DNA of 64,000 nucleotides from Tetracladium setigerum (Eukaryota; Ascomycota; Leotiomycetes; Helotiales). Location of the stretch: NCBI GenBank assembly GCA_031472005.1, contig PZJY01000005.1, positions 434,001-498,000 of the forward strand, in the 5' to 3' direction. This document shows positions 45,204 to 57,157 of the stretch, in pieces. The first letter of the stretch is position 1, and each line of letters begins with the position of its first letter. The position numbers were made by a program, and so were the translations under genes. The notes under the pieces were generated by a model. It had not been told where the DNA came from. It did not search any database and saw only the letters and a program-made list of their open reading frames with translations.

Positions 45204-47152
45204 TCATCGGCGTCCCCCTCTCACATCACTCGCATTGCTCATCCTACTATCACCCCTCTCCATATCAACCCCACCACCACCACCACCTTTCACCGGCGAG
45301 ACGTCACTCGCCATCTCTTCCCTCTCGCTTCCCCTATGCCTCCTATCCAAAGAACTCCTATTATCGCTCTGAATCCAATAATTGAATGTTCGTGGATAAC
45401 TCGCCATCTCGAGCAGGGTCCTCCCGCCATTCTCAAGATCGAGGTTGCTTCCCGCTCCCTTCTCGTCGTTGTAGTTTCGCGCGCGACGGATGAGTTCGAG
45501 TTCGGCGGCGACGTCGTCGGCTGGGAGGGCGGCAGGGGAATTGGCTGCTTCGCCTTTGGCGTAGACTTTCATTTGGCCGTAGGCAAGGAAAGGTGGGAGT
45601 TTGGGGATTTGTCGGGTAAGGGCTTGGAAGTTTCCGGGCGCGTTTATGTCTGCTATAGCGTCAATGCCGAGACCAGTAACATAATTTGCGCGTGTGCTGC
45701 GGGTTGCGTGCGAATATTGTCGTTCCATCATTGCGCCGCCAGCGGGAGAATCTGCGTCTTCTGCTTCGCCGTCTGCGGTTGTAGCATTGGCTTTTTCGTG
45801 CTCGGAGCTGGAGTCTGATTTTCCATTCGGAGGAGACTCGACATCGTCTAGGTATGGAGGATGGCGGACCATATGTGAATGTGCGGCTAAAGCTGCGGTG
45901 TTGTAGGTCATGGAAAGCTCCTTCTCAGTGAACAGCTTGTCGATGCTGTACAGTGAAGAGTCGAGTTGCTTCGCTATCTTCGCCTGCTTCTCTACAAACC
46001 AGAGAGGTGTGCTGGAGCCATTGTCGACACGCTGGCGGGTTGGAGCAGGAGACTCGTCGCTATCGCCATTCTTGCGCTTTCGTTTGTGACTCTCTCCGTA
46101 GCCATGCTGATCTTCTGCATCTCTCCGATGTCTGGAAGCCCGCTTCCCATGGATTCCACCTGGGCTTGCAGGATTGTTGTGGCCAAACTGACTTGGGTGG
46201 AGAAGCAGGGCGCTGCTCTCGCCAATTTCGACATTGTCCTTATCTTTCGCCAGTCGATTCTTTTTACTCGTGATACTGTTGATCAAACGATCCCTCAACG
46301 TACTTGACAATGCCTTGTGTTCGGTCGTCGCAACCTTTATTCTGTAGGCGTGTGCCGAGGTCAATTCGTTCATTTTTACTTCGAAATTCCGCTGTCACTA
46401 TTGTTAGCCTGGTCCTGGCGCAAATTTGGGGTCACAAACCTTATGAGTTACCATCGCAGCGTCTCTCGTCTCAATATTGTCATTGATGCCCTTCGCCCAT
46501 TTCGCATACAAGCGGCCAGCTCCAGGCGGGGGATTTGGTCCAACGTTCTTCATCCTGGCCATGCTGGTCCTGACTAGTTCGTCAATTCCATTCGGGTCGC
46601 TCACAACCGGTACGTCAGTGAAACAATCTGCCTCCATGATCAAATTCATGTCAATCTGCAGTGCTTGCAGCTGCTCCCGATAGTGCGAGTCCCTCTGCGA
46701 CGAAAATTGTGCCGTCATTTGCTCCAAGCGCTCTGCCAACATGGTTCGTCGTTTGTCGCGTTTCGAGAGGTGCGCTTCACGGTGAGGAGGGGGGAATTCG
46801 AGGCCATTCGGTCGTGGCGCATACTGCTCAGAGGCGGGGAGCCTGGATCTGAGCGTTCCATGGTGAGGGTAAGACGCTGTGTCGTTAGTGGTAAGTGGGA
46901 GGTTGTGTTGAAGAGAGGTTCGTAATTGGGTTGTGGGGGAATTCGTTGTCGTTGTGGTTGAGTGGTGATACTGGGAAGAAGCCCTTCCGTTAGGAGTAGT
47001 AACTTACACCAAGGACATAAGATTGTTAAAATATGAACGGTAAGTCGACGCTCCAGGTCCGGGTCAAGTTGTTGACTCGTCTGTCGTGTTGTTGCGTCGA
47101 GGTTGGGAGGAGAATTGGTTGGTGGTTGCGCTGCGAGCTGGGGTGGTGGCAT
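45204..47152 (-). CDS. DEP1: Sds3/Dep1-family subunit of the Rpd3L histone deacetylase complex
   Basis: Exons 47008-47152, 46440-46876 and 45204-46391 (introns 131 and 48 nt), all in phase; 589 residues. The N-terminus is Pro/Gln-rich. From about residue 90 come SKRDKRRTMLAERLEQMTAQ, then YREQLQALQIDMNLIMEADC (Sds3-like coiled coil), and LTSAHAYRIKVATTEHKALS with LRDRLINSITSKKNRL. The stretch SALLLHPSQFGHNNPASPGG and later SIDKLFTEKELSMTYNTAAL are strongly conserved in filamentous-fungal Dep1/Sds3-like proteins as I know them. The C-terminus is disordered, Gly/Ser/Arg-rich. Dep1 versus Sds3 cannot be fully separated by eye. CACGTG lies 62 bp upstream of the start. Confidence 0.82.
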
Positions 47153-47656
47153 TTTGAACCGTTTTAGGCCATGTGAACCTTTTCACCGCCTTGACAGCTG
47201 CAATTACGTATATCACGTGGGTCACACATGACGCGAGTTATACTTACAACGACAAGCTCATTGATGAACACGGACAAAGAAAACTAGATCAACTATCGTC
47301 TTTCTAGATAAATGCTAGTCAAAGACTTAATATCAAAAAGTTTCGATCGTCACTCACGCTTCATGCGAGACAATTATGGAACCAAGCTAATAATAATACT
47401 ACAAAATTTGTCTGTTATTCATAAGCTCGAAGAACAATTACTATCGAGTGGCCCTTAGGACATGGGTATGCCATATGCATCGTGATTCGTGAAATTCGCT
47501 CCTCTCTTTGGCGTGCTAGAACGCCAATGCCTCCGACAAAACGGAAAAGAATAGCAATTCAAGTCCCTCAATATCAGCCGATGAACTCCAACCCATCAAA
47601 AACACCGGTTCTTCCTCTACGCCACGCTCAAATAAAAAAATACGGAATAGAAGCTA
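47153..47656. other. Intergenic between DEP1 and the PARP-E2 gene
   Basis: 504 bp holding the DEP1 promoter (CACGTG at 47214-47219) and the 3' end of the PARP-E2 gene. No gene seen. Confidence 0.45.
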
Positions 47657-50600
47657 TCATCGAAAGTTGGGATCAGCTCCAGTCGCGAATTCCTGGAAAC
47701 TCTCTGGAACCTTCCAGCCATGTTGAGCACAAGCTCGAATGTATGCAGATATGGCTTCGCCAGTGTTGTAATCTTGTCGTGTTTGCTTACTGCCCTTGCT
47801 TTCGAGCCGAGCGGGTCGTGGCTCAAGGTTAGAAATGGCAAGGCGAACCTGGAGCAGAACACCTTCAATCGAAGAGACAGAGCTCCAACCAGAATTGGTG
47901 AGCAACTCCATGCACATGGCACCACCAGCAGTTACATGACCGCCTCCACCCATAGTAAATGGCAGGAAACGGGGTCTGATCACGCGCAGGAATGGTGGAC
48001 TGAATGGAAAGTCCTTGCCGAAACGAACCTCCAAAACAACGCTGGTAACACCAGCAGACTTCATATCCATCGCGAGGGGAAGCTCGGGATCGAAAGAATG
48101 CAGCTCAACAATCCATTGATACACGTTGCTGACCAGTTCCGGATCAATATACCAGCCAAGATCGTGCAAAGGAGTCTTCTTCTGGACTGCTAAAATCTCC
48201 TGGAGAGCCCGATTGAGCGACTTGGTAGCAGCTGGGGTGGCATACTGCGGCTCACTCAACATTGGAAGGGTAGATTGATCCAGTGATCCAGGAACAAAGT
48301 CGGTCAGTGGCTTTGCATTTGTCTTGGACAAAACTTCGGGTTCCTTTCCTTTACCCTCATCATCAGATAGTAGGAACATGATGTCCTCGTGATCCTCGGA
48401 ATCACTCTCAATTTGTAGAGCTTCGAGCTTGGGACGAAGAGAATTTCCTCCAACAGACTTGCGCTTCTTGTTCGGAGTGGGTGGCTCAATTGTCGTATCT
48501 CGGAAAGCCTTTGAGATTGAAGTCGCACAAAGCGGAACGCCAATCACCTTCTGCAATGTCGACCGGGCTTGATAGCTGGCATCTTGAACAACCTCGTTGG
48601 TTGGATCAGGCTCGCGGCTGGCCTGTTGGGTGCTACCAGTGGCTGTGAACATTTGAGCGTTGCTCTCAGCCCCTTGAGCCATTACCATGAGATATCGGCA
48701 TTGAATCCAGTCGATGTGTTGCACAACCAAATAAGGGTTCTTGCTCTGGAATTTTGACGGGCAATTGACGATTTCGTTCAGACTCATCGCAGACGCGATT
48801 CTCAAGTCCGAGCCTCGCCATACTGCCGGGGCGTGCCCAGCGTAACCGACTGAGACGACTTGGTCCTGTGCATGGTACACTCCATGTCCGTAAGCTCGTC
48901 CATGAAGAGTCTCCTTGAAGTCCAAACCGGTCCGAATTATACTATGCCAATTTGCAAGCGGACTACCATGAAATGCAAAGATTGTTGGATGCTTCGGGTC
49001 AAGGTTTGCTTGTTCCTCACGAAGAGCGTTCAAGAATCTCTGTTCCTTGTCCGGAGAACCTTGTGCGAAACGGAATTGGACCCAATTTTCGGCAATATTC
49101 GAGACTCTTTGATCAAGCCGAACCTTCGACGTGAGAAGCTCAAGGTCATCTTGACCAGGGCATCTGTCAACCTGGACAATGCACGAGCGGTTCGAAGCAA
49201 TAATCCAACGAAGCAATCCCAAAGCTGCTGGTGATACTCTGTCATTCCACATGCGAAGGTTTGGCTGGAACGAGCGACTTTGCTGGATGAGATATGTTTT
49301 CATCTCTCTGATGGTTGGTAATGTCTCGATAAGCATTGCAATAGTCTCTGCCTTGCAATCATCATTCATGTCATCGAAGTTGTGGTTGTAGACCACCAGC
49401 TTCGCTACGGCTGGAGGAGGAGTCGCCCAAGGCGAATTCGGCTCCGCAGGTGTCATTGGACAGTGGGCGTAGCGATAGTATTGCGGATAATCGCATTTTC
49501 TGAGACTCGAACGGTAGGAAACAAGGAGGCGTCCTCAATCTTAAAGTGCAGTGGTACTAAAGTAGGCGTAATTAGAAGTGGTTTCAGGTAACAGAGGTAA
49601 TGAAAGTTGGATTGCACATACCAGCGGCCGTTGTGAGAATAATCCAGTCTCCAACATGGACGGGAGAGACAGATTCCTCGAAGATTATTTCGGAACGAGT
49701 ACTATCATACTTGACAACATGTTCCTTGGGAGGCTCTAGACCTCCAGTGGGAGTCACCTTTGCCGGAACAGGTGGAGGACGCAGACCTGTAAAATGAGTT
49801 GGAGCTGAGCTGGTGGAAAATGTGGTGACTGGGGGCACTGATAAGCTCATTCCAACTGGGTAGTCGCGTAGTTTCCTGTTCTAAGTGGAATATTAGATGC
49901 CGTAGACCTATATATCGAGCTTGGGGTGATGTGCTTACCATGGCACTAGTATAGCAAAAGCTGACGAGCAGGTCTACCACCCACGGTTGAGTCAAGATCT
50001 CATGCTCCACGCTTGGGCCAAACCCAAGGTTCATGTATTGATAGAGACAAAGCGGCTTGTCGCAGACGTAAGGCTTCAATGCCTCGAAATCATCCTTCAT
50101 CTTGTCATGGCAGACCAGACAAAATTCGGTACATCGAGTCAGGTATCGAAGTACGAACTGCATTGCAATCAAAGGGAACGAGATCTGCTTGACGTTGTTA
50201 TCAATGAGATGATCGGCTGTAACGAGATCTGGAAGGTTGCTGTTATAAGGCGCGGATTCTTCGTAGTATTCCGAGGAGAGTTCTGAACTGTTGTCCGTGC
50301 GTCCCTCCTTTGCACTGTAGTATTTCTTAGCTCCATCCCAGCCGACTCCCATCGAGTTTCTGATTTTCAGAAGAGAGAGGAAGCGCTTGTTAATCAACTC
50401 CTCTAAGGAGCTACTGATGAACAGGCTCGAAAAACCGACTGCGGGCTTCTGTTCCGGTTCGGCCTGGGCCACATCTGGACTCTTGCTACCCTTACTACCC
50501 TTACTCAAATTGGAATCGGAGAATGCAGCCAGTGCTTCCACAAGAGTTGGCTTGTATTTGTTGCCGAGGCCAACTCTGAATGTAATATCAAGCGAACTTA

Positions 50601-51472
50601 CACCGTCTTCCACAACCGCATCAAAAGATTTGTAGCCATTTGAGTAGCGAATGAGGAAGATAATGTACTGCTGTGGTTCCAGATCCCAAGCTTGCATCGC
50701 CTCCTCTGACAGGCCTAGTTTGGCGACCTGTGTTGACAAGCTGACAACACTGTGTACAGAACCGGCCTTCATCCCAGTAAGAATTCCGATCTTGAAGCCT
50801 GCAAAGCGGGCAGCTCGCAGATCCTCCCGAATTCGACGATTCATCTTGAGAGCCGTCCCCGGGCTCAGCTTGAATGTAGCAGTAGCTGTGCTACTTCCAT
50901 TGACTCCCCCAAAGTTAAAGTCATCGTGATCACTATCACCATAGTATTCATCTGCGGACTCATCGTCATCGTCGTCGTCGCCGTTCTCGTCGATGTCCAT
51001 AAGGTCGGCATCGGAGTCTATGGTGTAGGGCTCCTCTGACGTACCGGTTGCAAAATGTCGTTGAAGCTTTTGCGAGAGAATATCCAAGACTTCAAGGATC
51101 GCCAAACCAGCGCTATTATCTGCGATTCCTTGAAGAATGGCTCCAACCCCATCAGGTACGACAGTTGAGCGACTGAAAATTAAGTAAAAGCTCTCTCTGG
51201 GATATGAGCCAAGATCTGAGATAGTCAGTACGAGATTCAAAATTCTAAGAAGAAAAAAAGGGAGAACAAGATTGTGGGTATACATCGAATGGTATTGGGG
51301 GATAAAAGTTACCTGGTTGAACGAGCATCTCAATTTCGACGGGTGGGCCAGAGCTTGAAGTGTAGGTAGCGTAAACAGATTCATCGTCAGTGCCTCTGCA
51401 TACGCCACTGATGCCAGCAATAGTTCTATCCGTTGCCGTCTGGACGTCGGCAATGAACTGCTTTCGCGGCAT
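47657..51472 (-). CDS. PARP catalytic domain fused to a UBE2Q-like ubiquitin-conjugating domain, apparent frameshift
   Basis: Exons 51313-51472, 49939-51215, 49622-49880 and 47657-49556 give about 1,198 residues once one A is added in the AAAA run at 49496-49499 (TTTT on plus), where the frame breaks just before CDYPQYYRYAHCP. Order: an RWD-like N-terminus (IEMLVQPDLGSYPRESFYLI), an acidic linker (about 155-185), a Cys cluster (CLVCHDKM ... YVCDKPLCLYQY, near 418-441), then the PARP catalytic part. There His is in FAFHGSPLANWHS (about 763) and Tyr in GHGVYHAQD (about 794); the third triad position, Glu in PARP1, appears replaced (QCRYLMV), so mono-ADP-ribosylation or inactivity is expected. 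The last ~150 residues are an E2 of the UBE2Q type with the active-site Cys in GGAMCMELLTNSGWSSV (about 1114). Fungal PARPs with a UBC domain are a known clade; function is little studied. Confidence 0.92.
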
Positions 51473-52459
51473 GCTGGGCGTTTGGGTGTTGCAAGCCAGG
51501 GGTTGGGTGTTGGTGTTGTAGATCGGTGTCGTGCAGTCGGGGAAGTAGAAGTTAGACGGAAGCCGTCAGTCCAAGGAAATACTGACGCTCAGTGCTTAGA
51601 CAAAGGTGATTATCTGCCGAAACATCAAGAGAAAGTGAAGTCAAAGACGTGAAGTCAGTCTAAAGCTCAGTCAGCTGTGAACGTCAATATGACCAACAGA
51701 CAGACATGCAGTCCGGCAGCCAAGGAAGGTGTGAGAGAGAGAGAGCGGGCTGTCGGTACCTACCTACCTGTAGACATCTGCAAGTGAGAAGTGCACTGTG
51801 AAATTAACTATTTTCAACGCCCCTTGAGGAAGATGAGCAAGTTGATTGTCCTCGGGAGAAACAAGAAAGGAAAAGAGAGAGAGAGGGTGATGTCGGGAGG
51901 AAAGGTTTGGAGAAGTGAATGAATGTTCTTCGCAGCCTTGCCAGCCCTAGGCTGAGGCAGCCTAATCCAAAGGTGAGGCGCCGTGAACGCGGGGAGAGCT
52001 TGGGCCAATCAATGACGCGTTTCCCAACCATGAACATCCCTAGCGTCTCGGGGCATTATTTGGAAAGCCTGGGAATACAGTAGTGGAGTGGTGGAATGAC
52101 CCCATCCAAATACAAATTGGGAGAGGAGTCATTCTCGTGAGTAAAGCTACAGATTTTATCTGTTACAGGTACTGTACCTTACCTTATGCTCAGACTTACA
52201 GTATTATATGTCTTAATCAATAAAAGAGATCAGAGACAATTAGAATTATCTCAACAGCAGTTATGCAGATAGAAAACCAGTTGGGTCAGGAGTAGAGTGA
52301 GTGCCTTCCATGTTTCTATTAATAAATACTTGCTTGGCATTAACATCCCACTGCCAAGACAATTCAATTCATCAAAGACAGATGGACCTCTGAGACTCCC
52401 AAAATCACAAACAATAAAACGCACAACCCCTTTTCCCTCCTGTTGTGACTGCTCGCGCA
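51473..52459. promoter_or_regulatory. Divergent region between the PARP-E2 gene and the Vps51/COG7-like gene
   Basis: About 990 bp with no supported gene. It contains a GAGA run near 51730, a CCTACC repeat near 51765 and the inverted repeat AGGTAC-T-GTACCT (52167-52179). Confidence 0.45.
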
Positions 52460-53545
52460 ATGGCATGGGATTCAAAATCCTCTCGAAGGCGACAGAACAG
52501 CAGCGTCGCCTCCAGGTCCTCCAAGCCAGCCCTCCCCCACATTGAACCAAAATCAACCCACGTCGCAGACCCAGCCCTCCAGCCTTTCCTTGCTCCCTCC
52601 TTCGACCCCGCCAATTACCTCAATTCAACTCTCCCCTCCCTCCAAACCTCTAATTCACACTCCAAAGATTCTGTTCCTCTCGCAGAACTCTCAACCCAGA
52701 CACAAGCACTCCTATCCCAACTCGGCGCACACACGACAAGGTTAACCAGCACCCTCACACAACTCACCGATGAGATTCTCCGGAGCGGAAGCAGATTAGC
52801 ATACGAGGTGGAAGTTTTAAGGGGAGAGACCCTAGGACTGTCTGAAGCATTGACCGATGGTCTACATGAAGATGTGGTGAAGTTCGTGCCCGGTGGATTA
52901 GAGCAGGAGCTGTCTCGCAAGCAAACCAGCGCAGCACGACGAAGATCTTCGCTTGCGGCGCTGAAGATCCCTTTGGCGGAGGAAGAGGAGGAGGAAGCAG
53001 GTCCAACAGTGATGGATCCTCCATATATCACGCAGCTACGAACACTTACTCTGGTGCGAGCAAGGCTGGATACGGTGATCAAGACTTTTGGCGATGCCAT
53101 GGCTTGGACATTCCCACCTTCAGAAGTGTCGGTCAGTTCGTCTTTCCTCTCTGTGTCTGCACCAGAACCAGGTTCGGATATGCATACTACGGAAGAAAAA
53201 GGCCAGCAGATTTCCAAGCAACTTCGACAAGAGATTGCAGATTTATTGATAGGGAATGATCCAATTGATGCTATTGATGCTGCGGCACGGAGGGTAGAGG
53301 AACTGAAGGAGCTGGCCTTGGTGTGGAAGGGGACAGCAGAAGAGAAGGCGAGAATGAAATTTGTGGAGGGATTGGCAAAGATGGTAGAGGATAGGCACAG
53401 GGACTTGTTGAGGGAGGCAGAGCCAGGCTCGCCGTTGAGACAGAGGGCAGATAGTATACATGAGGAGATGGAGAAGGACGCTGGGGCGAGTAAACATAGT
53501 GGAGGGTATGGATTTATCAGCCAACTGCAGAAATTGCGAGGGTAG
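52460..53545 (+). CDS. Coiled-coil protein resembling COG7/Vps51-type tethering subunits
   Basis: Single exon, 361 residues from ATG 52460 (the open frame extends five codons further but only with GTG). It starts with a basic Ser-rich stretch, then FDPANYLNSTLPSLQ, a pattern like the N-terminus of Vps51/Exo84/COG subunits. A long coiled coil follows: LSTQTQALLSQLGAHTTRLT, then LTDEILRSGSRLAYEVEVLR. The C-terminal half has LRTLTLVRARLDTVIKTFGD and AARRVEELKELALVWKGTAE, more helices. The protein is much shorter than animal COG7. The assignment rests on the N-terminal pattern only; it could be another helical tether or a protein of unknown function. Confidence 0.5.
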   Translation: MAWDSKSSRRRQNSSVASRSSKPALPHIEPKSTHVADPALQPFLAPSFDPANYLNSTLPSLQTSNSHSKDSVPLAELSTQTQALLSQLGAHTTRLTSTLTQLTDEILRSGSRLAYEVEVLRGETLGLSEALTDGLHEDVVKFVPGGLEQELSRKQTSAARRRSSLAALKIPLAEEEEEEAGPTVMDPPYITQLRTLTLVRARLDTVIKTFGDAMAWTFPPSEVSVSSSFLSVSAPEPGSDMHTTEEKGQQISKQLRQEIADLLIGNDPIDAIDAAARRVEELKELALVWKGTAEEKARMKFVEGLAKMVEDRHRDLLREAEPGSPLRQRADSIHEEMEKDAGASKHSGGYGFISQLQKLRG

Positions 53546-54099
53546 AAGAAGTAGGCAGGCTCAAAATTTGAACCGAGGTACGCTTTCGAACATTATAAGA
53601 TTTAATGATAGTGAGGGCAGTACTCTCTCAGGTCCAAAGCCTTGCTGCAGCGTGAGAGATGCTACTAACACTATTACCAACAACCTCAGAGCTTACAACC
53701 GGAATTAAGATTCTATACAACTACTGTCACTGTAACGAGATATTCAAACTTAAATATACTTAGATCGCCGATTTAATCAAAAATTGACTTCGGCTGGAAC
53801 ATCTACGATATCTGACAAAGGATTATGAGCCCGGAGCAAAATCACGTGATTTACAGAGCCTAATTCCTTCTGCTTCACATCAAGGCCTCCTTCCATGTCT
53901 CCTCAAAACAAAGAAAACAAAAACACATAAACTGAATGCGAAATTACAACAAGTTTCTTCCCCTCCTAAGCTCCATCGCCTTGGTCATCTCCACCACTCA
54001 ACAAGGAGATCTCCCCACCAACAACCAATATCCTCACTCCCGTCAACCACACACCAACACCCACATCTTCTCCGACATATCTACACTACCACCACCAAA
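53546..54099. promoter_or_regulatory. Region upstream of the OGFr-domain gene
   Basis: 554 bp. It contains a perfect 14-bp palindrome AAATCACGTGATTT (53839-53852), about 248 bp before the start, and a C/A-rich leader. Confidence 0.5.
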
Positions 54100-55007
54100 A
54101 TGGCATCAACAACCCGCCACACAACGGCCTCTCAAGCCCTCATCTCCTTTTACTCCCACACCAGCCCGGACAGCCGCGGCCGCACCCTATCTCAAATCCT
54201 CGCCTGGAACGCCAACAAACTCGAATCCTCCCACGACTACATTCAAATCCTCTTCCCGCTCCCCGAGGAATCAGGCGTCAACTGGAATGCTCCCGTTATC
54301 GATCGTCAGATGTTCGAGGCGTTTAGGGAGAGTGAAGGGTTGAGAGGGGAGTTGAGGAAGAGTTTTGTAAAGATGTGTTGGTTTTATGGGTTTGTTGTTG
54401 AGGATGGGGAGGAGGGGGAGGTTTTGGTACGTAGAGTATCTATCTATCTAACTTCCATTCTTTTCATTTCCGTCCTTGAGTGACCGATTGCTTTATTTGT
54501 TTTCAAATTTATTTTTTTCAAGAACTCGATGCTGACACTATACAAAAAGATCAAACCCGGACCCAATTTCCCCAACATTCACCCAACTGGAACGTCCGCA
54601 TAGACCACAACCACCTCCGCATCTCACGCATCATCCGCTCCCTGCGCGTTCTCGGTCTCGAAAACGAAGCTCAAGCATTCTACACTGCACTTGAGGAGAC
54701 AACACCATTGAGAGTGAGTGATCGATCACGTGAATTTTGGCGGAGAGCTGCGGAGAGAGCATTGAATATTCGTCCGGATGCGGATGTGAAGGATGAGCAG
54801 GATGATGGGGTTGGGTTGGTTTGGTTGAGGGAGTGGGTTAGGAGGGAGAAGGGGGCAAGGAGTGAGGAGGGGAGGAGGAGAAGGATTTGGGCGTGCTTGA
54901 TTATTGAGTTGGCTGGTGGGTGGGTGGATCGATGGATGGATGGGTGGGTGGAATGGGATGGAGGGTTTGGGGAGTTGGGACTTTGGGGGGCGTTATGGAG
55001 GTTATGA
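54100..55007 (+). CDS. OGFr N-terminal-domain protein, apparent frameshift
   Basis: Opioid-growth-factor-receptor (OGFr) conserved-domain protein; function unknown in fungi. Exons 54100-54426 and 54523-55007. The domain is recognisable: ALISFYSHTSPDSRGRTLSQ, LESSHDYIQILFPLPEESGV, SFVKMCWFYGFVV, then the join LNSMLTLYKKIKPGPNF, SPNWNVRIDHNHLRISRIIR and SLRVLGLENEAQAFYTALE. The second exon needs one added C in 54562-54573 (CCC or CCCC run) to go from KKIKPGPNF to NWNVRIDHNHL; without it a stop follows at once. The C-terminus is basic, then Trp/Gly-rich. About 271 residues after correction. Confidence 0.8.
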
Positions 55008-55894
55008 TGGATGATTGATGAGCGTGTGACTTTTCTTAGACATAGAGAGACCTGCTTCGAGATACCTGAGCAGTAGACCTAGGAGGAAGAGTTGCAGTTG
55101 TCTTCCTGATTTTCACTTTGCTGAAGAATAGATAATCAAGACTGTTTTTGCCATCTTTTAACACCCAGCATACTGAACATCCTTGAAGTGAATATCCACA
55201 GGCCATTCGTTGTTGTATTGTGAAGACTGTTACAGGATATCTATGGCACACTTCAATTTCCCGCAGCTAAATAGAAAAATCGGAATTCATACTCGACAAT
55301 AACGACAATCGGGTTACGATAGAAGCAAAAGAGATCGATATGTTGTACCACATTATCCTCACCTTTTCATTATTTTAAAAACAATTGATCCAAAGCATAA
55401 GAGAGTAGACATAAATGAAATTTTGAATGAAATCTAAAGTAAGGTGGACTATTAGGTAGCATCGTATGGGATGAATGAGGTGGAGCGAAGAGTCTATACG
55501 GGCGACGAGGAAGCGAGATTATGAGGTGAAGCAAAGACTTGGAATCAAGAAAACCACATTATATTAATGGAGAGAAGTGTTTGAATTTTTTGGGGTGTTT
55601 TGTTGGTTTGTGTGTAAGGGCCGAGCGCTTTGAGGTGAGAAGAAACAAGACCTTCTTCCACTTCTAGCTAGCCATCTATCCATCTATCCATCCAAAGAAA
55701 TCGTCTTCAAACCAAGTGCTAAGAAGCAAAATCATCTTCCACTTCTGTTAAATCAAATTATGCCCATCAAAATAATTGGCATGTGAAAGAAACAAGACCG
55801 CATTTCACAAACCCGTTCCATCCTGTGGAGGAGATTGAGAGAAACGTTTGATACCACCCACACCCCTGGTGGCGTACAGATACAAGGAAAAAAT
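55008..55894. other. Intergenic between convergent OGFr and 2EXR genes
   Basis: About 890 bp, no gene seen. A CTATCCAT-type repeat lies near 55672-55695. Confidence 0.45.
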
Positions 55895-57157
55895 CTACTT
55901 CAACCACCAGTCCATGCGATTCGGGTGACCATGATATTGTCCGCCGCGGTGTACGGTCATAACACTCCACGTTTTTTCTGGTCTCACATCAGCTGCTCGA
56001 ACCCTTTGATAATGTGCTAGTATTTGTTGCGCTGTTGCATGTTTCTTGATCCTCGCGAGCCCGTAATGTGTAATTTTCCGATGCCGGTAGCGGACGCCGT
56101 TTTGTCTGTACTTGACGGACAAGAGCTCCGTGGTTTGTTGGAGGTGTGGTGGGCAGTATTGCAGCGTGATCTCTCCGAGGCAAGATATCGGCTGTGCCAA
56201 GCAAGTGGTACGATCTCCTTTAATCTTGTGTTCAATTCGTGGCGAGACGAAGTGTCTTTGGCACAGGAAGTAGTCATCGTCCGTCGGAGCGAGAGCAACG
56301 GGGTTTACAGGTTCCCATTCAGCAGGTGAGTCTAGTAATTGGTAGTGATCACGCTTCGTCTGCTTCTCCCCATGTCGCCGGCGACGACGAGGAGGCCCTT
56401 GCAAGCAGGGAAGTTGTCTAGGAGTTGTTGGAATATGCCTTGCTGTTTTGCCCGAAGGAGAAGGTCTTGACAGATGGCGACTTTGACGACCTTCTTGCGG
56501 CCGCCCCGGTTGATTTGGCGGCGGTTGGCAGCGAGGAATGGGTGAAGACCGCGGATTTGGTTGTTGCGGAGGCGGTGGCTTATGTCTGCGGTATTGGGTT
56601 CGATTTGGAAACGTGGTGTGCCGGCGTCGACCTGTTCCAGGATCTCCCATCTGGGAGGCAAGAGGAAGGGCCAAAGTAGATTATGTCGCGGTTTGGGTTC
56701 ATGAGAACTTGTTGGTTAGGTCCGAGTCGGAGAGTGATGAGATCTTTCTTGACGAGTACACGGGATTCAACGCAAGCGCCGAGGAGATTGCGGTGATCAC
56801 TTATGTTGTCTTGGTAGGCTTTGCGATCTTGAGGTGTGTCGTTGGCGTAGAAGTCAGAGTGCTTCATTTCGATGACTTTATCGTTGGACTCATCGTTGTA
56901 GGCCTCATTCCAAATCTTGGTGCGGATTTCCTGCATGAGATTTTAGTAAATCGGGGAAGGGGAGTCTCGAGGATTTGTGCTCTGGTCATGAAGGACGGAT
57001 TTGGAGAGGTGTAGAGAGTAAAGAGTAAGATACCTACAGCTGGAAGAAGTGCAAAGAAGTGAAATTCTGTTGCAACGTTACCCGAGTATGTCGATTGTTG
57101 CTGGGGATAGGCCATTTCCATGGCTATTTGTGGGCCAGCTCTGGATGATTGATTCAT
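55895..57157 (-). CDS. 2EXR-domain protein, two apparent frameshifts
   Basis: Exons 57038-57157 and 55895-56930 (intron 107 nt). The 2EXR domain is clear: FHFFALLPA joined to EIRTKIWNEAYNDE, then NLLGACVESRVLVKKDLITL and MNPNRDIIYFGPSSCLP. These are large, fast-evolving families of filamentous fungi with no known activity. The reading frame breaks twice: at 56653-56655 (GGG on plus; one more C on the gene strand gives LPRWEILEQVDAGTP) and at 56368-56371 (CCCC on plus; one more G gives DMGEKQTKRDHYQLLDS). With both corrected it is about 385 residues, ending HPNRMDWWLK. Because 2EXR families often contain pseudogenes, real decay is a better possibility here than in the essential genes. An imperfect tandem repeat lies just upstream. 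Confidence 0.78.
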
